From the NCBI GenBank assembly GCA_028290925.1, contig JAQGIX010000349.1:1-10448 (forward strand): a stretch of 10,448 bases of DNA, written 5' to 3'. Origin of the DNA: Phenylobacterium sp. (GTDB taxonomy: Bacteria > Pseudomonadota > Alphaproteobacteria > Caulobacterales > Caulobacteraceae). A program made the translations under genes and the position numbers. How positions within the stretch are numbered: the stretch's first letter is position 1; the number at the start of each line of letters is the position of its first letter. Of the stretch, positions 6,286 through 10,448 are shown piece after piece. The notes under the pieces are model-generated. The model made no database searches, was not told where the DNA came from, and saw only the letters and a list, made by a program, of their open reading frames with translations.

Positions 6286-7241
6286 CCCGCATCGTCTACG
6301 GCATCTATTCCGGGGGCGGCCTGCAGGGCGGCCACAAGATGATCCTGCGCCACGTCGAGACCCTGCGCGACCTCGGCTTCGACGCGGTGGCCTACACCGG
6401 CGTGGGCAACAAACTGCCCACCTGGTTCGCCCACCGCCTGCCGGTCCTGATCGACCAGCAGATGAGGCCCGAGCACCACCTCCTGGTGCTGCCGGACGAT
6501 GCGGTGAACACCCTGCGCCAGCTGTCGGGCCTGTCCTACCGCAGCGTGGTCTTCGTCCAGAACCACTACAACTTCGCCGCCCAGTCGATCGAGGTGGTCG
6601 ATCTCTTCACGCCCACCCCCACCTTCATCGGCGTCGGCCGGACCATCGAGGCCTTCCTGCGCCGCGCCTATCCGCAGGCCCGGGTGGAGACCGTGCCCTG
6701 CTTCGCCGACGAGCGGACCTTCGGGCCGGGCGCGGCGCGGACCGACGCCGTCGCCCTGGTCCCGCGCAAGCGGCCGGTCGAGGCGATGGTCATCCCCAAG
6801 CTGCTGCGCGCCTGGCATCCGCGGCACGTCGATCTGCCCTGGCGGCGGCTGGAGAACGTCAGCGAGACTGATGTCGCCGCCGCCTTCGGCTCATCCACCC
6901 TGTTCCTCAGCCTCAGCCGCCTGGAGGGCGTCGGCATGACCCCGCTGGAGGCCATGGCGTCGGGCTGCGTCTGCGCCGGCTTCACCGGGATCGGCGGACG
7001 CGAGTACGCCACGGCGGAGAACGGTTTCTGGGTCGAGGAGAACGACTGCGAGGCCGCCGCCGAGGCCCTGGCGCGCGCCGCCGACCTGGTGGCCGCCGGC
7101 GGACCCGCCCTCAAGCGCCATCTGGAGGCCGGCCACGAGACCGCGCGAGCCTGGTCCTACGCGGCCTTCCGCGCCCGGCTGGAAGAGGTCTGGATGCGCC
7201 TGGCCCCCGAGGCGCGGCTCAAGGATGGCCCGCTGGACTAG
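6282..7241 (+). CDS. GT4-type glycosyltransferase, copy 2 (tandem paralogue)
   Basis: A 319-residue paralogue of the preceding gene. Residues 1-40 match in 38 positions (MTRIVYGIYSGGGLQGGHKM...), and the C-terminal half is also close, with E215-x7-E223 (EGVGMTPLE), AMASGCVCAGFTGIGG and AWSYAAFR..LEEVWMRLAPEAR. Residues about 41-115 have diverged, which fits a changed acceptor. ATG 6282 overlaps the stop of copy 1 as ATGA, so translation is coupled and there is no need for its own strong Shine-Dalgarno. An upstream in-frame ATG at 6255 would add nine residues without a counterpart in copy 1. The pair probably acts in one glycan or glycolipid pathway, working in sequence or on related acceptors. 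This is inferred from duplication and coupling. Confidence 0.9.
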   Translation: MTRIVYGIYSGGGLQGGHKMILRHVETLRDLGFDAVAYTGVGNKLPTWFAHRLPVLIDQQMRPEHHLLVLPDDAVNTLRQLSGLSYRSVVFVQNHYNFAAQSIEVVDLFTPTPTFIGVGRTIEAFLRRAYPQARVETVPCFADERTFGPGAARTDAVALVPRKRPVEAMVIPKLLRAWHPRHVDLPWRRLENVSETDVAAAFGSSTLFLSLSRLEGVGMTPLEAMASGCVCAGFTGIGGREYATAENGFWVEENDCEAAAEALARAADLVAAGGPALKRHLEAGHETARAWSYAAFRARLEEVWMRLAPEARLKDGPLD

Positions 7242-7246
7242 CAAGG

Positions 7247-7367
7247 GGTGTCATCCCGGTTTTGGCGCAGCCAAAGACCGGGACCCATAAACCTCGAAAT
7301 CGCTGAATTGAGCGCTGCGCCGCCACGGTCCCGGACAGCCGGCTTCGCCGTCTTCCGGGATGACACC
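7247..7367. repeat. 121-bp palindromic intergenic element (Caulobacterales-type, probable bidirectional terminator)
   Basis: Perfect 13-bp ends GGTGTCATCCCGG (7247-7259) and CCGGGATGACACC (7355-7367) enclose a second inverted pair, CCGGGACC (7278-7285) with GGTCCCGG (7327-7334). A hairpin TTTGGC-GCA-GCCAAA (7261-7275) sits on the left and a CGG..CCG hairpin near 7340-7350. Folded, it gives a cross-shaped structure. Elements with GTGTCATCCCGG ends and a GACCGGGACCCATAAAC core are, as I recall, dispersed through Caulobacter-like genomes. It has no coding frame of its own. It lies between the 3' ends of the glycosyltransferase gene (7241) and the minus-strand membrane gene (7386), a position typical of such elements and suited to ending both transcripts. 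Confidence 0.75.
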
Positions 7368-7385
7368 TTGGGCGGAGCCCGGGGC

Positions 7386-7655
7386 CTAAGCGACCCGGCG
7401 GCCCGGTCCGTCGGCGAAGGCCCGGCGCACGTAGCCCGCGCCGCGGCGCGCGGCGGCCAGCAGCGCGGTCGCCATGACGATGGCGAAGATGCCGAACCAG
7501 AACAGGTCGCGCGACCAGGTTTGCTGCGCCTCGTGATGCACGGCGTCGTCTCCCGAACGGCCGCCCATCAGGGCGGTTACGCCGAAATAGTCGAGGCAGC
7601 CCAAGGCCGCCCAGGTGAGCGCCAGGGCGCCCGCAACGCGAATCCACATGATCAT
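7386..7655 (-). CDS. small two-helix membrane protein of unknown function
   Basis: An 89-residue protein with two hydrophobic segments, about 4-31 (WIRVAGALALTWAALGCLDY and on) and 51-69 (LFWFGIFAIVMATALLAAA). A polar stretch (31-50) lies between them, and a basic C-terminus (RRGAGYVRRAF) is probably cytoplasmic. No family is recognised. The start at 7655 is preferred because AGGGGG lies seven bases upstream (7663-7668). A second in-frame ATG at 7649 would shorten it by two residues. GC-rich codon use matches the neighbourhood, so a real gene is likely. It is convergent with the glycosyltransferases and divergent from dnaG. A TTGACG (7714-7719, minus strand) about 60 bases upstream may be its -35, but no good -10 follows at standard spacing. 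Confidence 0.65.
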   Translation of the reverse strand: MIMWIRVAGALALTWAALGCLDYFGVTALMGGRSGDDAVHHEAQQTWSRDLFWFGIFAIVMATALLAAARRGAGYVRRAFADGPGRRVA

Positions 7656-7774
7656 GCGCCTACCCCCTACACTGGCGCCTCACGGCCATAAACATCGTAT
7701 TTCAGCTTGGTTACGTCAAATCACGACCTGACCGCCACTTTGATGGCCAATTGACGATCCAACCGAATCGTGCG

Positions 7775-7789
7775 GAACATAAGAGGAAC
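7775..7789. promoter_or_regulatory. possible LexA (SOS) box upstream of dnaG
   Basis: GAAC (7775-7778), seven bases, GAAC (7786-7789): the exact spacing of the alphaproteobacterial LexA site GTTC-N7-GTTC, read on the other strand. It lies 131 bases before the dnaG start and 18 bases after a TTGACG (7751-7756). By chance such a site is expected only rarely in so short a region, but about once in a few tens of kb overall. Regulation of dnaG by LexA is not something I can confirm. Confidence 0.4.
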
Positions 7790-7919
7790 ACTAACAAAAC
7801 GCCCACAGGGGACGTTCATATGCGTCCACACGTCCGAGCGAGACGCTCACCGAGGGGTGATAACAATTCTTCTCTGCGCCGCTCTCGGGGCGGAAGCGTT
7901 CCGGAGCGGGTATTCTGTT

Positions 7920-9818
7920 ATGGCAGTTCGATTTGACGATCGATTCATTGACGAGATCAAATCGCGATTGCGACCGTCCGACGTTATCGGGCGTACGGTC
8001 AAGCTACGGAAGCAGGGCCGCGAGTACGTCGGCCTGTCGCCCTTCACCAAGGAGAAGACGCCCTCCTTCTACGTCAACGACGACAAGGGCCAGTTCTTTG
8101 ACTTCTCCTCGGGCAAGACCGGCGACATAATAACCTTCTTGCAGGAGACCGAGCGGCTTTCGTTCATGGAGGCTGTGGAGCGCTTGGCCGCGGAAGCTGG
8201 TGTTCCCCTACCAGCGCCTGATCTGCGCACGGCCGAGCAAGACACCAAGCGCAAAGGTCTGCTCGATTGGCTGGACCTTGCCGGGAAATGGTTCGAAGCG
8301 GAGTTGCGCCGGCCTAGCGGAACCGAGGCCAGGGCATATCTGGAGCGTCGAGGCCTGTCGGAAGTCGAGTGGGGAAGATTTCGGATTGGGTTTGCGCCGA
8401 CCGGCCGGACGGCCCTCAAGGACTACTTGGTGGCCAAGGGGGCTAAGCCGGTCGAGCTGGTCGAGGCCGGCTTGCTGATAGCTCCCGAGGAGGGCAGTGC
8501 CCCCTACGATCGGTTCCGTCGGCGTATCATCTTCCCGATTACCGATGTGCGTGGCCGCGTGGTTTCCTTCGGCGGTCGCTCGTTGGACCCAGGTGCTCGT
8601 GCAAAGTACCTCAACGGGCCTGAGACACCCGTTTTCCACAAGGGCCATCAACTCTATGGCCTCTTCGACGCGCGTAAGATCCTGAGTGCGGCGGCGCCCG
8701 CCGATTCACCGCCGCCACTCGTGGTGGTCGAAGGCTATATGGACGTCATTGCCTGCCAACGGGCCGGCGTTCCCGCAGTGGCTCCCATGGGAACCGCCCT
8801 GGGAGAGGACCAGATGGAACTGCTCTGGCGGTTTCATCCCGAGCCCACATTGTCATTTGATGGCGATGCGGCGGGTAAACGCGCAGCCGATCGAGTTATT
8901 GACCGCGCGCTGCCAATGCTGAAGGCGGGGCGGAGCTTTAGATTCGCCTTTGTGAAAGGCGGGAAAGACCCCGACGACGTGCTACGCGAACAGGGCCCGA
9001 CGGCCCTGAGAGCGCAACTCGCTGATGCAACGCCGTTCGTCGCGCGACTCTTTGATCGGGAGGCGGATGCCGGACCGCTCGACACTCCGGAGCGACGAGC
9101 CGGCCTCAAGGCTAGGCTACGTCAGTTCGCGGCCGCCATTCCCGACAAGGACCTAGCGGAACAGTATCGCTCTGATCTCTTTGAGAGATTCTATTCGAAG
9201 TTCCACCGCCGCAAGTTTTCCCGAGAAGCCGGTCGACTAGATTTCGTCGACGGCTTTAGGGGGCTCCTCGATAAGACGTTGGGCACGACGCTGAAGAGTC
9301 GAATCAGACAATTCAATGCGGCAGTGGCGGTCGCTGCAGTCGATCACCCTGATTGGATACGGAAATATGACGAGCAATTGGCGCTCCGTGGATTCGGAGA
9401 CAAGGGTCTCGCACCGCTAGTGCAACCGCTGCTCGACGCAATCCAAGAGGACCATTTTAATCGCGATCTCGTGCTGCTGAATATCAAGAGCGATAGCGCT
9501 TCGACGGCTCTTCAAAAGGCGAGAGCAACTGCCGCCGAGAGCGGGGTGTATCCGTTCTTGAATGACCATGCCAATCCGCAGCAAGCGAGAGAGACTTGGG
9601 AGCATTGCTTCGAGGTCATGCTGGCATTTTCAGCTATCGAGGATGAGCGGCAGGAGAGAAAGCAAGCGCTGGAGCTGCGAGAGCCCGTTCTCGATAGCAA
9701 AATACTCTTTGAACGCGGTCAGTGGATTCGCGTTGAGCAGGTGACCTTGGCGTCAATGATCAACAGTGGCGAGTTGTGGGGCGCCTCGACAACAGAGCAG
9801 TCGCGATCGTTCGGATAG
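7920..9818 (+). CDS. dnaG: DNA primase DnaG
   Basis: Replicative primase that makes RNA primers at the fork with the DnaB helicase. 632 residues from ATG 7920 (MAVRFDDRFIDEIKSRLRPS), the usual DnaG N-terminus. The open frame extends back to 7770, but those 50 codons do not resemble DnaG. The Shine-Dalgarno is weak (GGAG at 7902-7905, 14 bases away). The N-terminal zinc-binding-type domain (33-75) keeps the fold motif KEKTPSF but has S40, T43, D61 and S64 at the four zinc-ligand positions. The catalytic core has the basic motif DRFRRRIIFPI (197-207), AKYLNGPETPVF (228-239), and TOPRIM residues E271 (VVVEGYMDV) and D314/D316 (SFDGDAAGK). The C-terminal helicase-binding region (about 440-632) is more divergent. 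GC is lower than in the neighbours (34/60 and 33/60 at 9241-9300 and 9481-9540, against 40/60 and 42/60 at 5401-5460 and 6901-6960). It is followed by rpoD, the conserved order. Confidence 0.95.
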   Translation: MAVRFDDRFIDEIKSRLRPSDVIGRTVKLRKQGREYVGLSPFTKEKTPSFYVNDDKGQFFDFSSGKTGDIITFLQETERLSFMEAVERLAAEAGVPLPAPDLRTAEQDTKRKGLLDWLDLAGKWFEAELRRPSGTEARAYLERRGLSEVEWGRFRIGFAPTGRTALKDYLVAKGAKPVELVEAGLLIAPEEGSAPYDRFRRRIIFPITDVRGRVVSFGGRSLDPGARAKYLNGPETPVFHKGHQLYGLFDARKILSAAAPADSPPPLVVVEGYMDVIACQRAGVPAVAPMGTALGEDQMELLWRFHPEPTLSFDGDAAGKRAADRVIDRALPMLKAGRSFRFAFVKGGKDPDDVLREQGPTALRAQLADATPFVARLFDREADAGPLDTPERRAGLKARLRQFAAAIPDKDLAEQYRSDLFERFYSKFHRRKFSREAGRLDFVDGFRGLLDKTLGTTLKSRIRQFNAAVAVAAVDHPDWIRKYDEQLALRGFGDKGLAPLVQPLLDAIQEDHFNRDLVLLNIKSDSASTALQKARATAAESGVYPFLNDHANPQQARETWEHCFEVMLAFSAIEDERQERKQALELREPVLDSKILFERGQWIRVEQVTLASMINSGELWGASTTEQSRSFG

Positions 9819-9893
9819 CGCGACACCCTGCGCCGCCTCCTCAATTCCGACTGGTCGGCCGAGAGTCCCGAGGAACCGGTGCTGCCGCACTAG
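9819..9893 (+). pseudogene. remnant of the C-terminal end of a former dnaG allele
   Basis: Directly after the amber stop of dnaG (9816-9818) the same frame stays open for 24 codons and ends at TAG 9891-9893. It begins RDTLRRLLNSDWSAES, resembles the charged helical end of alphaproteobacterial DnaG proteins, and has G or C at the third position in nearly all codons, like the neighbouring genes and unlike the end of dnaG. I read it as the tail of the resident dnaG left after recombination with another allele. Alternatives are a nonsense mutation in an otherwise continuous gene, or chance coding-like DNA. Confidence 0.5.
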
Positions 9894-9916
9894 GCGGGAT
9901 GCGACAAAATGACCTG

Positions 9917-9931
9917 AGCATTTCAAATGCT
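9917..9931. repeat. perfect 15-bp palindrome AGCATTTCAAATGCT
   Basis: AGCATTT and AAATGCT are perfect 7-bp arms around one central C, in a small AT-richer island between dnaG and rpoD. The form is that of a dimeric regulator's operator. No T-tract follows, so it is not an evident terminator. No regulator is recognised. Confidence 0.45.
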
Positions 9932-9976
9932 TGGGTATCGCGTCGACGTCGAACAAAAAGCCGCCCACGTCACGGA

Positions 9977-10005
9977 CTTGACACGGACGGGCGCCCACGC
10001 CATCT
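9977..10005 (+). promoter_or_regulatory. weak RpoH-like promoter candidate upstream of rpoD
   Basis: CTTGACA (9977-9983) is followed by CACGCCATCT (9996-10005), which keeps 8 of 10 positions of the alphaproteobacterial sigma32 -10 type CNCCCTATNT, at CTTG-N18 spacing. A standard sigma70 -10 is not found at 16-18 bases from TTGACA. Heat-shock promoters near the dnaG/rpoD junction are known in E. coli; here the match is only partial. Confidence 0.25.
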
Positions 10006-10344
10006 GCACACTGCGGATTTAGCGCGCTGTTGATAGACATCCCTGGGCCGTCGCGCATTGCGGACGCGCCCCTCTTCTAGAGCCAGATGTCTCCCTCGAT
10101 GCGCGGAAGTCCCAGTGGTCGCGGCCGCTCGGCGTTCCCTAGGTGGAATGGCGGCGCCGGTTGACGCCGTTCGCCGGCGTCCCGGGGCTGAATGAGCAGG
10201 GCGCGGCGCACTGATACGCGATCAGAACGGGAACAGTTTGGGGGCGGGGCGGGTCGTAACGTCGCGGCCCCTCATCTGTTGCACGCCCGCCACCATCTTC
10301 GGCCCGTCCCTTGCTTGGGGCGCGGACCGACCTCGGAGAACTCG

Positions 10345-10448
10345 ATGACCACCACAACGGCCGAAGCGGAAACGCCAGAGACCCAGGGCGGAGACGGCCC
10401 GCTGCTCGACCTGACGGATGCGGCGGTCAAGAAGTTCATCAAGCAGGC
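10345..10448 (+). CDS. rpoD: RNA polymerase primary sigma factor RpoD (partial, 5' end only)
   Basis: The first 34 codons of the housekeeping sigma factor that directs RNA polymerase to most promoters. After a short variable acidic lead (MTTTTAEAETPETQGGDG) comes PLLDLTDAAVKKFIKQ, the start of region 1.1 as found in Caulobacter-type RpoD. GGAG (10335-10338) six bases before the ATG supports the start. The position right after dnaG is the conserved alphaproteobacterial order, which strengthens the call despite the short sequence. Codon use returns to the GC-rich pattern after the atypical dnaG. The rest lies outside the window. Confidence 0.92.
   Translation, partial: MTTTTAEAETPETQGGDGPLLDLTDAAVKKFIKQ

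Larger units (their letters stand above)
9894..10344. other. 451-bp non-coding region upstream of rpoD
   Basis: No convincing gene is seen on either strand; open frames here lack codon bias and known motifs. It holds a 15-bp palindrome (9917-9931) and a weak heat-shock-like promoter (9977-10005). An interrupted inverted repeat AGACAT..CTGG / CCAGATGTCT (10035-10046 with 10083-10092) has a small hairpin (10049-10066) nested inside. There is a hairpin GACGCCG-TTCGC-CGGCGTC (10163-10181), and the inverted pair CTGAT/ATCAG (10211-10225). The length and structure suggest that rpoD has its own promoters and a regulated leader. Confidence 0.6.

Noticed and set aside
7857..7868. GTGATAACAATT resembling part of the lac operator upstream of dnaG
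   Set aside because: Only a partial, non-symmetrical match, no LacI-type gene nearby and no sugar genes; a chance likeness.
7770..7919. 50-codon N-terminal extension of dnaG from an upstream start
   Set aside because: The residues do not resemble DnaG, lack codon bias, and the normal DnaG N-terminus begins at 7920.
9776..10033. 85-codon frame overlapping the end of dnaG and the region behind it
   Set aside because: No Shine-Dalgarno, no codon bias, Arg/Pro-rich; the in-frame dnaG tail explains the coding signal at 9819-9893 better.
10161..10193. TTGACG (10161-10166) as -35 of an rpoD promoter
   Set aside because: No fitting -10 at 16-18 bases, and the site is part of a perfect hairpin (10163-10181).

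Overview
The window looks like a chromosomal segment of a high-GC alphaproteobacterium, most likely of the Caulobacterales (Caulobacter/Phenylobacterium type). The reasons are the strong G/C third-position bias, the DnaG sequence type (RLRPSDVIGRTVKLR, GLSPF), the DnaG-RpoD gene pair, an RpoD N-terminus reading GPLLDLTDAAVKKFIKQ, and a dispersed palindrome of the kind common in that group. No database search was possible; the assignment rests on recognised sequence.

Left part (1-2477): the 5' two thirds of carA on the minus strand, preceded by a sigma70-like promoter and, inside its short leader, a terminator-like hairpin. Next come three 10-bp repeats in phase and two hairpins, then a small cysteine-rich DUF1272 protein (+). 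Convergent with it, and overlapping it at the 3' ends, is a soluble PAS-HisKA-receiver protein (-) that has no ATP-binding kinase domain.

Middle part (2611-7241): a HAD-family hydrolase (+), then the clearest unit of the window, an ECF41-type sigma factor operon. It consists of a four-helix membrane protein, a carboxymuconolactone-decarboxylase/AhpD-like protein and an ECF41 sigma factor with a fused SnoaL-like C-terminal domain and all three ECF41 signature motifs (WLPEP, DGGGK, NPDKL). A TGTCACA-N16-CGTC element directly upstream fits the known ECF41 target promoter, so the operon is probably autoregulated. Two tandem GT4-type glycosyltransferases, duplicates of each other with an ATGA overlap, follow on the same strand.

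Right part (7247-10448): a 121-bp palindromic intergenic element between convergent genes, a small two-helix membrane protein (-), a possible LexA box, then dnaG and the start of rpoD. The dnaG gene has lower GC and many more GANTC sites than its neighbours. It ends in an amber codon followed, in the same frame, by 24 codons with typical local codon use. This looks like a replaced or recombined dnaG with the tail of the former allele left behind. The 451 bp before rpoD hold no gene, but contain a perfect 15-bp palindrome, further hairpins and a weak heat-shock-like promoter.

Housekeeping genes (carA, dnaG, rpoD) therefore frame about 6.5 kb of accessory signalling and envelope-type genes.
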